NCBI GenBank assembly: GCA_965223585.1 | Contig: CBDCWW010000024.1 | Span: 894,915 to 958,914, forward strand | Length of the DNA stretch: 64,000 nucleotides | Source: CBDCVN01 sp965223585 | GTDB lineage: Bacteria; Deinococcota; Deinococci; Deinococcales; Trueperaceae | Direction: 5' to 3' | Part shown: one piece after another, positions 10,501-17,711 of the stretch | Layout of the letters: every line of letters starts with the position of its first letter | Numbering within the stretch: position 1 is the first letter of the stretch | Notes under the pieces: generated by a model | Seen by the model: only the letters and a program-made list of their open reading frames with translations | Database searches by the model: none | Told to the model about the DNA's origin: nothing | Made by a program: the position numbers and the translations under genes

Positions 10501-10528
10501 ACCATTTAAGGTATTTTATAAGCTTCAT
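7514..10528 (-). CDS. Subtilisin-family (S8, aqualysin-like) lipoprotein protease with PKD-like, Ig-like and propeller-like domains
   Basis: A 1004-residue lipoprotein precursor with lipobox FVGC (Cys22). Order: PKD-like domain (about 38-116, 'YDFGDGTKT'), inhibitor-I9-like propeptide (about 122-190), S8 catalytic domain (about 205-490), Ig-like domain (about 500-575, 'VTWDFSAGSVSGDGS'), a second beta-rich segment, then about six NHL/propeller-like repeats ('IAFDSRGNLWATSF', 'LAFDAQGNLWVLS'). The triad reads D236 (ILDTG), H271 (NGHGTH) and S433 (GTSMAAPH), with oxyanion N366 (AAGN), so the enzyme should be active. 'GLDRIDQRD' before the catalytic domain is typical of the proteinase K/aqualysin group. 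It probably degrades extracellular protein from an envelope anchor. A paralogue lies upstream. The start has AGGAGG about 10 nt away. Confidence 0.9.
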   Translation of the reverse strand: MKLIKYLKWLIIAILLIYFVGCSQSGGKPNKPTSKGTIQVVNTKPKKCEFAVFEAKLENVTGKVTFSYDFGDGTKTQTEELAVEHIYVEAKDFTVAAKAFEDGQEIISENIVVTVTGGPECTYIALVDESSASLQTQDIGSVARSIISNADGQLIHVYDKVLTGFAARLSPEAANTVGGLAEVSTMALSTPVGLSAIQKPPAGAWGLDRIDQRDRPLDGNYSYERTGKGVDVYILDTGLWTNHQEFRGRVGLGRNIVFNEDSSNPNDCNGHGTHVTGIVAGKTFGVAKEANVYPVKVFPDCSGFTPLANIIEGIDWVAGQVNPNDNKTVIVNMSLSVPASGVAQILEQAVRDALSRGIVFVVAAGNDFGNACDYAPASLGTGDVITVGGSNRADVVMGESNQGECVDIFAPGKDIVSAWEGGNSNTRELSGTSMAAPHVAGVAALYLERNPSATPKEVESAIKAAATSGKLADLKNNTPNLLLYVGIQGGSRTVNVSIDPKDVTLPPGHEQVFTATVTGTTNTAVTWDFSAGSVSGDGSTVTITAPNTAGVYTLTAISVADPSESDSAIITVTDVGGGQGNLEVNINTSVGTPIVKVIGPANFIKELNRTETLNNLAAGTYTITAEDIIDNPNGSIIDNAYSATINPSEVVVTANNTATVDVTYGKRGGSSSLWAALAGQEGLSSFEVDLLAESGSPKASSKIKGGNTALSEAYDIAFDSRGNLWATSFISGSILKFTPSQQESAGNVRPNVILSGPLLQQVTCLAFDSEGSLWAGTRQNQIVKFEDSQLISSGSPEPKINISRSSIYTPEDCAFDADGNLWMSLFNNDPDYKLGDDYVRGTGVGAIMYSATQLEKSANNLAPAITLAGFSTHGGGIAFDAQGNLWLGHQAGIAGDNGAGKLFKFNKDQLNQSSNQIEPAMSTTAQFNGAPNSLAFDAQGNLWVLSLFHYIDGTDHYEYELYKYTARAVAGVEGFNPQAIITIKLETGLIVNSIAFNPPPTNLP

Positions 10529-10750
10529 TATTATTTATCCTCCTGTAAATGCTATTCTGATGTTTCAACACTGTATTCATTGTATCTTCTAATTTAAAGA
10601 TTATGCCCTTACTTCACTCAAAAATGATAGAGGAGTTCGAATGCGCTCTCAAGTTTCTAAGAATCCTTCTGTTGTTTTTTCAAGCATAAATCTAATCGTG
10701 GAAGTTCAAAATTTTGATCCCTTACAACACGAATTTTATGACAGATGCTT

Positions 10751-13054
10751 TTACTCATTAATGACAAGGCTTTTCTGTAAGTCAATATCACCCAATTCAT
10801 CTTTACATCTAATAGTAGCTGTGGCTCGCTTATTTGGGTTTGCAGCACTTATAGCTGTTAAAGTCCAATCATCCGGGACACCACACAAACCAAAGATAAA
10901 AATATGTTGACTATTAGCTCGAGTCTGAATTTGACTTGCTGTAATGTTGCTATTTATAGGAGTCACCTCCCAGTTAACTGCTGTATTATTAGTACAAGCT
11001 ACTGTAGCAATAAAAGCTATTTTCTCATCCTTCTCCAACTCAACTCTTTCAGGACTTATAGAAATACGTGTACCTTGGTTACAATCATCAATTTCGTCAC
11101 TGACAATAATTTTAGCCAGAGCTTTAGCAGTAGGATCAGCTTTACTAGTAGCTGCAATAATTTGAACACCGGGATTTGCTGGTGCTGTATAAGTTATAGT
11201 GTTACCAGTGCCCTCTATACGACCATCACTTACTTCCCAAATCACATCAGTATTTTGGGAGCCCTCCACCAAAGCAGTAAAGGTTACCTGTTCATTAGGC
11301 TTTAACTCTATACTTGCTGGTGTAAGAGTAACAGATACTTTTGTAACTACTTTAATAACAGCAGTATCACTAGCAGTAGGGTCTGCTATACTGACAGCTC
11401 TAAGGAAAAATGTTCCTGCTCTTTCTGGAGCAGTATAAAGCACTTTATTGCCAGCACCATTCACTCCACCATTGCCTTCACCTGCTTCCCAAATCACATC
11501 GTCATTATTAGTGCCTATAACCTTAGCGGTAATTTCAATTCTCTGACCGGGTTGAAGGGTAATATTATTTCTGTCGAGTTCTACTTTTACAGCGTTACTG
11601 TTTCCATCAGAGGGCTCAATATAAAGTAAGGAGTTAGCTGTATCCGAATTCACGCCGCTGAGTTTATTTTTAGAAGTCAGGTTTAGCAAAGTATTTTGTA
11701 CTTGAGCAGGTGTAGCATTGGGATTTTTTGCTAAGTAAATAGCTACAGCGCCTGCTACATGAGGTGTAGCCATAGAAGTGCCACTACTTGGCAGGCTAGC
11801 TGTATTGCTATCTATCCAAGCAGAAGTAATATCGCTGCCGGGAGCAAAGAGATCAACACAGGGGCCTTGATTAGAAAAGTCTGAGGCTTTATCTAGTAGG
11901 GTACTCGAGCCCACAGTAATAGCCTCACCTACACGTGCAGGAGACCTAGTGCAGGAATCTGCACCATATTCATTACCTGCTGCAAGTACATAAGTGATTC
12001 CTGCCTTCAGCGAATTACGTATAGCAGCGTCAAGGCTGTCAGAGACTTCACCCCCTAGAGACATATTGACAACCGCTGGTTTTTGGTGATTCTGAGTTAC
12101 CCAATCGACTGCTTTTATCACCGTTGAGACTCGAGTTAAGCCCTCACAAGAAAAGATCCTCACAGGATGCAAGCTAACTTGTTTAGCAATGCCATAAGTA
12201 CTCCCACCCAATGTGCCTGCTACATGTGTGCCGTGGCCATTACAATCACCTGTGCCAAGGCCGTCAGTAACAAAAGTAGTGCCGCCTGTTACACGACCAG
12301 CAAAATCTTGGTGACTCGAGTGTATGCCGGAGTCAATTATGTAGGCGTGAACGCCTTTTCCTGCACTATCATAGCTATAACTATTATCTTCTGGGCCATT
12401 ACGTTGATCTACCCGCCCTAGTCCCCATGAAGGTACTGGGCTTTGGGTAGCATCAAGTTTAATGATACGATCTAATTCAACAAAGTCTACTTCGTCTAGG
12501 CGACCAAGCTGGGTAGCTTCTTGACTACTTAGACTTACAGCAAAACCCCTTAAAGCATTTTGGTAGTTTTGGACTTGCTCGCCACCTATATTACTAGTGA
12601 CCTCGCCTAGCACACTGTCTATACTAGCCACATTGTTTTTTAGTACAACTATGTAGCTTTCCTCATCATTGGTACTAGAAGCGCAGTTTAAATCATCTTT
12701 AACTACTATTTGCTGAAACTTTTTAAGTATCTCGACGTTGTCTTTATAAATTTTAACGCTAACACTGTAGGTTCCCTTTTCACGGTAAAGATGAAAAACA
12801 TTATTACCAGTTACCCTCAAAATTCCAGTATCATCACCAAAATCATATTCGTATTCTGCCCCACTTAAGTCAGCATTGTTAGTAAGGTTAAAACCCACTC
12901 TGCCAGAAAGACAAGCTTGAAAAATGGGTGGATCTGCCCAAAAGTCTCCCTCAGGAGTATTAGGGTCTGGACTAACTCCACCACTGCTACAAGCAGCAAG
13001 TATTAAAAGAACTATTATCAAAGAAAACAGGTTATATTTTTTGATCGTCATCAT
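10751..13054 (-). CDS. Subtilisin-family (S8, aqualysin-like) lipoprotein protease with three Ig-like repeats
   Basis: A 767-residue paralogue of the neighbouring protease. The lipobox is LAAC (Cys22). Next come a PKD-like domain ('YDFGDDTG', about 50-118), an I9-like propeptide (about 133-200) and the S8 domain (about 208-490) with D241 (IIDSG), H274 (NGHGTH), N361 (AAGNE) and S427 (GTSMATPH). Three successive Ig-like repeats follow, each opening with a 'V.L....I.L.PG/N/D..' strand and containing 'VIWE' or 'VNWE', where the sister protein has one such repeat plus a propeller. All catalytic residues are present. AAGGAG precedes the ATG. The pair probably arose by duplication with divergence of the C-terminal adhesion or substrate-binding half. 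Confidence 0.9.
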   Translation of the reverse strand: MMTIKKYNLFSLIIVLLILAACSSGGVSPDPNTPEGDFWADPPIFQACLSGRVGFNLTNNADLSGAEYEYDFGDDTGILRVTGNNVFHLYREKGTYSVSVKIYKDNVEILKKFQQIVVKDDLNCASSTNDEESYIVVLKNNVASIDSVLGEVTSNIGGEQVQNYQNALRGFAVSLSSQEATQLGRLDEVDFVELDRIIKLDATQSPVPSWGLGRVDQRNGPEDNSYSYDSAGKGVHAYIIDSGIHSSHQDFAGRVTGGTTFVTDGLGTGDCNGHGTHVAGTLGGSTYGIAKQVSLHPVRIFSCEGLTRVSTVIKAVDWVTQNHQKPAVVNMSLGGEVSDSLDAAIRNSLKAGITYVLAAGNEYGADSCTRSPARVGEAITVGSSTLLDKASDFSNQGPCVDLFAPGSDITSAWIDSNTASLPSSGTSMATPHVAGAVAIYLAKNPNATPAQVQNTLLNLTSKNKLSGVNSDTANSLLYIEPSDGNSNAVKVELDRNNITLQPGQRIEITAKVIGTNNDDVIWEAGEGNGGVNGAGNKVLYTAPERAGTFFLRAVSIADPTASDTAVIKVVTKVSVTLTPASIELKPNEQVTFTALVEGSQNTDVIWEVSDGRIEGTGNTITYTAPANPGVQIIAATSKADPTAKALAKIIVSDEIDDCNQGTRISISPERVELEKDEKIAFIATVACTNNTAVNWEVTPINSNITASQIQTRANSQHIFIFGLCGVPDDWTLTAISAANPNKRATATIRCKDELGDIDLQKSLVINE

Positions 13055-13433
13055 TAATGCTAACTCCTTTGAGAAAGACTGGTACCTTCCTAAATTATTC
13101 CCAGTTTATATAGCAATTGTTTTGTTTCAAACAGGTTACAATTTTAAAAACTTTCAAGCAGGAACTTAAACAGATTTTGAAGAGTTGTTTTTTTAATATA
13201 GCTGTATTATCAACTCTTTACTTCATATTTATTAGTTTACTTTTAATGGCGTTAAGAAGGCGTAAAATTATAAGTCCCAGCAAATGTCTGAGCTGTAATT
13301 CAGCTAATTTTCGGATTTTCCCTATTTATAATCCCTACCCAGCTAACATCTATTGAATACAGTACTTGCCTACTAGCATACCAAAGCTATTCTCAATTGG
13401 AAAAAGAATCTTTCCACCGGGTGTGACTATGAC
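13055..13433. other. Intergenic region, AT-rich, no gene supported
   Basis: This stretch separates the second subtilase (leaving leftwards) from the MazF remnant and WD40 gene (rightwards). It must hold the subtilase promoter, but I see no clear -10/-35 pair. An open frame at 13117-13356 lacks a ribosome-binding site and protein-like composition. Confidence 0.4.
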
Positions 13434-13616
13434 TTGCAAAAATGGCGACTAGACAATAATGAATTGAAAGCTCTTTCCCAAATTATGGTTGATAAAATTG
13501 TAGCTATGAAGCGAGAACGAATAGGCCCAACCATCGGCAAAATCGCTGATGATACTTTAATTCACCTTAACCGTAGCCTTGCTTTGTTTCTTGGATTAGC
13601 ACAATCAATAGCCTGA
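13434..13616 (+). pseudogene. C-terminal fragment of a MazF/PemK-type mRNA interferase
   Basis: The 60-residue frame ends with 'LSQIMVDKIVAMKRERIGP' and 'LNRSLALFLGLA', the distinctive C-terminal half of MazF/PemK toxins ('S.imvDki..i.R..iG.....' then 'vn.aLalfLGla'). The N-terminal half, which carries the conserved start of the beta-barrel and RNase residues, is missing, and no antitoxin gene precedes it. It is therefore a decayed toxin, not a working module. Identification rests on my recollection of the family motif. Confidence 0.6.
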
Positions 13617-13714
13617 GGGAACTACCCTCAAGAGAAAAAACTAAGCCCTAGCAATCAACAAAACCAAATAGGTAAGATACTGTGATAACAGATTCTTTAT
13701 AGGAGGTTCATTGG

Positions 13715-15520
13715 ATGAATGAACAGAGATCACAAAATCTGATTGGGCAACTTGTGTTCACGGCTGGTTTTTTGAGTGCGGTTGTAGCTATTGTCAAGCG
13801 AAATGAGGCCAATGTGCTCTTGTGGGGAGTAATCGTTCCTCTCCCCCTAATCTTTCTGGGTTGGCTAGTAGGGCGGCAAAAACCCCACTATCCAACGTAT
13901 CTCCGCAATGGTCTTATCTTAGTAATTTGTCTAGTGGGAGTTAATGTTTGGCTACTCAGCAAACAAGGATATACTTCTTTCTTTGCTAATTCAGTTAAAC
14001 AGGTGTCTGCTGCTCAACAGGATGCACTCGAGGCACAACCAAAAGAATCTGGGCCTGTAGCAGAGTCTATAGAAAGTAATCCAATCCAACAGCCCTCTAA
14101 ACCAAATCAGCAAGGTAGTATTCCTCTTATTTTGCCAGAGAATGTAGACTCGCTGGAAGTGGTGCGAGCTTTTGGTGATAAACTCGAGGATTCAAGCGCT
14201 GTAGCTATGAACCCTGACGGACAAATGCTGGCAGCTAGCCATAAATTTGATATTAAACTTTGGCAAGTCAGCGATGGCACCTTGCTACACACTTTTGAAG
14301 GACATACTAAATCCATTCAGGCGCTTACCTTTAGCCCCGACGGGCAAATATTAGCTTCTGGCAGTAAGGATGGCACAGTAAAATTTTGGCGAGTCAGTGA
14401 TGGTACTCTCATTTGGTCACTTTCAGAAGTCCCTGAATTTGAAGACAGTGTTTTTTCAATTGTCTTTTCCCCTGATGGGCAAATGCTGATAGTGACTGGC
14501 GGAGGGAATAACACCATAACCTTACGCAGGCTCAGTGATGGAGCCTTGATAAGTGAATTTGTCGGACATGACCAAGCAGTTGTTTCCGTTGCTTTTAGCC
14601 CAGACGGTAACCTACTAGCTTCTGCTAGTTGGGATTACACGGTGCGGCTGTGGCAAGTTAGTGATGGGAAAGTACGCCACATTCTAGAAGGGCATAATAA
14701 TCCAGTTTATGGAGTAGTCTTTAGTCCTGATGGGCAAATGTTGGCCTCTGTAGGTAATAGCGAGACTGGTAAGCTTTGGAAGGTTAGTGATGGGACTCTT
14801 TTGAGTGATTTTCCCGGCAATGATGATAGAGGGGCTTGGTCAATTGCTTTTAGTCCAGATGGGCAAATGCTGGCTTCCCGTGGTTATTTAGGAGATGTCA
14901 AGCTTATAAGTACCAGTAGTGGTAGAGTACTGCATACTTTATCTACTGAGGAGGGTCTTTTACTATCCTTCTTTTTCAGCTCTGATGGGCGTTATTTAGT
15001 AACCAATGCGGGAACCAGTTCTACTACTGATCCATTGGGAGCAGTGCATCTATATGGTATCCCAGCTGAGACTGAAGCCTCAGTTGAGTCCCCACCCTGC
15101 TCACCAGTGAGTATAGAAAAATCTGGTTGGGGCATGAGCTTCAAATTTCAAGAAACAGACACTTCTACTTTAGGAAAAGAAGTCGAGATCAATAAGCTTG
15201 AAGTTTGCTCTAATGAAACAGAAGAATACAAAATTTTAAATTTACAACTTAATGTGTACTTAAGTGATGAAGACCCAATTAAATTTACTTGTCAGTATGA
15301 CAATAAATTATCATGTGAGGGACATCATCCTTCAGGCAACTTCAACCCCTATGATGTTCAGGTTCAAATGTTAGAGCCACACACCTTTAGTATCACCAAC
15401 CATTTTGAAGAGTTATTAGTATCAATGTGCTTCTTTCTTAAGAAAGAAAACAATGAATCAACCTGTAATGACATCCATGATGCAAATTATGGAATAGCTG
15501 GATCATATATTATTTATTGA
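13715..15520 (+). CDS. Membrane-anchored WD40 beta-propeller protein
   Basis: A 601-residue protein with three N-terminal hydrophobic helices (about residues 10-27, 33-52 and 65-82), a Gln/Ser-rich linker, and six to seven WD40 blades from about 145 to 430. The blades share 'FSPDGQ(M/I)LAS' and 'V(R/K)LWQVSDGTLL' units, and four of them keep an identical 'VSDGTL' loop. The last ~140 residues form a separate domain with four Cys that I do not recognise. WD40 propellers scaffold protein complexes; here the propeller would be held at the membrane. An excellent AGGAGG lies 7 nt before the ATG. It stands alone between decayed fragments, so its context gives no further clue. Confidence 0.85.
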   Translation: MNEQRSQNLIGQLVFTAGFLSAVVAIVKRNEANVLLWGVIVPLPLIFLGWLVGRQKPHYPTYLRNGLILVICLVGVNVWLLSKQGYTSFFANSVKQVSAAQQDALEAQPKESGPVAESIESNPIQQPSKPNQQGSIPLILPENVDSLEVVRAFGDKLEDSSAVAMNPDGQMLAASHKFDIKLWQVSDGTLLHTFEGHTKSIQALTFSPDGQILASGSKDGTVKFWRVSDGTLIWSLSEVPEFEDSVFSIVFSPDGQMLIVTGGGNNTITLRRLSDGALISEFVGHDQAVVSVAFSPDGNLLASASWDYTVRLWQVSDGKVRHILEGHNNPVYGVVFSPDGQMLASVGNSETGKLWKVSDGTLLSDFPGNDDRGAWSIAFSPDGQMLASRGYLGDVKLISTSSGRVLHTLSTEEGLLLSFFFSSDGRYLVTNAGTSSTTDPLGAVHLYGIPAETEASVESPPCSPVSIEKSGWGMSFKFQETDTSTLGKEVEINKLEVCSNETEEYKILNLQLNVYLSDEDPIKFTCQYDNKLSCEGHHPSGNFNPYDVQVQMLEPHTFSITNHFEELLVSMCFFLKKENNESTCNDIHDANYGIAGSYIIY

Positions 15521-15810
15521 ATCGCTCTTGATGGATTCCAAGGGTATGTATCTTAAAGATTGATAATAATTGTGTCCAAAACAGGCGAAACCTTAATAAA
15601 ATAAGACTCAAGATTTTTTATGGAGATATTGGCGTCTGGAACGAATTTAATTGCATGTTCTTATAATCTGTGCCCTTGGAACCCATAATGAGCCAAAGGA
15701 ATAATAGGTCAGAAGATAGTCCTGCTTTTAAGGTGGCTTATTGATGTATACAATTTTATTGAAAATATATTTGAGAGACACTTAGAAATCTCGAGAGCAG
15801 GAGGATGATA

Positions 15811-15879
15811 ATGGCAAAGCTTTCTAGTGAATTAACAAATCTCCATTGGAGTCGAACCAGTCACATCCACCTGTACTAA
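15811..15879 (+). pseudogene. Start of an unidentified gene cut at a junction
   Basis: A textbook AGGAGG site 7 nt before an ATG begins a frame (MAKLSSELTN...) that ends after 22 codons, where it runs into the antisense of the truncated acyl-CoA dehydrogenase. A strong start followed at once by foreign sequence suggests a deletion junction near 15840 that joined two broken genes head-on. Confidence 0.35.
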
Positions 15880-16258
15880 CTAGTGCAGCTTCATTAACTA
15901 CCTTTTCTAAGAGAACCTCCCCGAGCTGTCCCTTTAGGTACTTATAAACGGTGGCAGCTATAAGGTGCTGATGCATCGAAAAAGTAAGCGCTATTGAAGA
16001 GCAATGGTGAGCCAAAACACGCAACACCTCACACATTTCACTATGACTTAATCCGCTACCACCAAGTTCACTAGGTATAGTAGCAGCAAAGAGGCCAGCC
16101 TTTTTAAGGTCAGCATAGCTTTCTGCCACGAATTCACCCTCAATATCGTGCACAGCAGTATGGTCAGCAAAAACAGGGCCAAGGTCGTGAATTATTTTTA
16201 GATAGTGCTCAAGTTTAGATTCTTTTGTAGAAAATTCCGAATTAATTGTATTCTCCAT
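15824..16258 (-). pseudogene. Acyl-CoA dehydrogenase, N-terminal fragment
   Basis: About 144 residues match the N-terminal helical domain of acyl-CoA dehydrogenases: 'YADLKKAGLFAATIPSELGGSGLSHSEMCEVLRVLA' and 'ALTFSMHQHLIAATVYKYL'. A full enzyme is about 380 residues; the flavin-binding beta domain and catalytic C-terminal domain are absent, so this cannot be an active dehydrogenase. The chosen ATG has AAGGTG just upstream; a GTG 18 nt earlier is an alternative. The frame stops shortly after 'STGGCDW', at the same point where a plus-strand gene start is interrupted, which supports a deletion. It follows a small unidentified gene after about 60 nt. Confidence 0.7.
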
Positions 16259-16318
16259 TATTTTCACCTTTATCACTTGTATAATTTAGTATCTGCATCA
16301 CACATGGGTTAACCGTTT

Positions 16319-16720
16319 TTATCCCTTAGCCAATAAACAACCTTCTTGGCTAATAGTAGCAATAAGCTTGTTGGCCTTATAAAAATGGGTTTGAACTAAA
16401 AATGGGGAAGGACCAAGGTTATTAAGCCTCAGCAGGCAAACAGCGTGGTCAAACTGACCCTGAACATCAAAACAGTTAAGAGTCATGGGATTAAAATGGA
16501 CTTCTAGGTCATTTTCTAAAGCACTTCTAAGAACAACTTGTTCTGTAAAAAGACGTTTTATTAGTTTTTCACTTTCAACTCGAGACGCCTCACAATTTAA
16601 GTATTGCCTTTCACAGTAAGTATTTACTTGAATAAAACTGGTAAGACTAAACTTAAGGGGAGTAGACGTAGCTTGAGGTAATGCTTTAGTATTTACAGAA
16701 TTTCCTAAGCAGCGTTCCAT
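16319..16720 (-). CDS. Unrecognised 133-residue protein
   Basis: I do not recognise this protein. It has no signal peptide or membrane segment. The second half ('VHFNPMTLNCFDVQGQFDHAVCLLRLNNLGPSPFLVQTHFYKANKLIATISQEGCLLAKG' region, residues about 74-133) alternates like a beta-rich fold, with a pattern loosely reminiscent of thioesterase/hot-dog proteins; that would fit its position just upstream of an acyl-CoA dehydrogenase fragment. This is a weak guess. It carries one CTCGAG word, so it is probably resident. The preceding gene is separated by a strong terminator. Confidence 0.5.
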   Translation of the reverse strand: MERCLGNSVNTKALPQATSTPLKFSLTSFIQVNTYCERQYLNCEASRVESEKLIKRLFTEQVVLRSALENDLEVHFNPMTLNCFDVQGQFDHAVCLLRLNNLGPSPFLVQTHFYKANKLIATISQEGCLLAKG

Positions 16721-16767
16721 TATTATCTCATTCTTTACTTTGAGTTTAGAGAAGCCTTGAACTGCCT

Positions 16768-16800
16768 AAACCTCGGAGGTTTTGTAAACCTCCGAGGTTT
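16768..16800 (-). terminator. Perfect palindromic terminator, 'CCTCGGAGG' type
   Basis: Two 15-bp arms (AAACCTCGGAGGTTT at 16768-16782 and its complement at 16786-16800) flank a 3-nt loop, just after the stop of the secreted-protein gene read on the minus strand. A related but degenerate copy follows another gene at 24861-24894, so it is a dispersed repeat as well as a terminator. Confidence 0.75.
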
Positions 16801-16815
16801 TATGGGAACATACCA

Positions 16816-17412
16816 CTAATTGCTTACGATACTTTGTGTTGCTAAGTGAATAGCGTACTGCACATCCTCTATGAAACAATCTGCACAATGTTTGCCATAA
16901 CTAAGTTGCTCATAAACCAAACTTGGAACAAGCTCGCCATGAGAACGAACCACTAGATGAACTTCAGCATTTTGGGTGTCTGTAAGCCCCGGACCTGCCA
17001 ACACCTGACCAAAAGGACGATTTTCAGTAAGTAAAGCGCTAAAATTACCATTACCTTCAGCATCTGTCATAGCTCCATCAGCAAATAGGATAGAAATATT
17101 AGCGTCTTCATTTAAACTCATTTTGCCGTCTTCACCAAAGATGTCATCTTCATCACAATTTTCACTACAAGCTTCAGGGTTGTTAAAAATGACCCACCAA
17201 GTTGTGTAAGGTGCTTTTGGTTCTAAGCTACTAGTTCTTAACTCCATAGCTATAGTGTCTTCACTACGAACAAGCTGGGAATAGGCTCCTGCAATTTCAG
17301 TAGCATCTGCAGAGTTAAAAACACTGCTTTCACTACGGTTTTGAGCAAAACTGATGCCTAAGAAGGCAATAAGGATAATAATGGTTGCGGTTAAAATTTT
17401 TGTTGTTTTCAT
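16816..17412 (-). CDS. Secreted protein of unknown function with WWVIFNNP motif
   Basis: A 198-residue precursor with a Sec signal peptide (hydrophobic residues about 7-22, cleavage likely after SFA). The mature part contains 'IAMELRTSSLEPKAPYTTWW', a Cys/Asp-rich loop (ACSENCDEDDIFGEDGK) and a C-terminal pair of Cys (HCADC), suggesting disulfides and perhaps metal binding. A decayed relative lies at 21401-21676, where the 'ELRTSGLMPKSTYTVW' motif is kept. Upstream on the minus strand lie three 11-bp-spaced ACG-type boxes and a -10-like TACATT (17558-17601), the same arrangement as before two other genes here. It is divergent from a SARP regulator gene, its likely controller. Biochemical function unknown. 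Confidence 0.75.
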   Translation of the reverse strand: MKTTKILTATIIILIAFLGISFAQNRSESSVFNSADATEIAGAYSQLVRSEDTIAMELRTSSLEPKAPYTTWWVIFNNPEACSENCDEDDIFGEDGKMSLNEDANISILFADGAMTDAEGNGNFSALLTENRPFGQVLAGPGLTDTQNAEVHLVVRSHGELVPSLVYEQLSYGKHCADCFIEDVQYAIHLATQSIVSN

Positions 17413-17557
17413 TTTTTTCTCCTAAAATGTTTTTGTTTAGCTTTTCCAAGCTTGAATGAAGCGAAGGGTTGAGGGCAGATTTATGTTGTTTAAATTAATG
17501 TTGCTACTTCTCCTTTACCTTAATTTATCTAGCAAGGTTTTCCTTGCTGATAATCAA

Positions 17558-17601
17558 AATGTAGAAAACCCTGTGTCTTTTAAACGTTTTATTAACGTCT
17601 T
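17558..17601 (-). promoter_or_regulatory. Putative SARP operator and promoter for the secreted-protein gene
   Basis: Read on the minus strand: boxes AAGACGT (17595-17601), AAAACGT (17584-17590) and AAGACAC (17573-17579), exactly 11 bp apart, then 9 nt, then TACATT as a possible -10. The spacing equals that at 24036-24079 and 28931-28974. The third box is degenerate and the start codon is about 145 nt away, so confidence is lower than for those two. Confidence 0.45.
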
Positions 17602-17711
17602 ATCGCATAAGTCGTTAATGAGTTTTACCTTCTCAGAAAGTGTTGAACCTCTTAATTTGAAGGAACAATTGATTTCAGATACTAAGTAAGGTTTATTTGC
17701 TAAGCTAAGTA

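Noticed and set aside
13117..13356. 79-codon open frame upstream of the MazF remnant
   Set aside because: No start signal, odd composition, no family resemblance.
17456..17689. 77-codon open frame with a hydrophobic start
   Set aside because: No ribosome-binding site, and the minus-strand promoter boxes (17558-17601) run through it; composition looks incidental.
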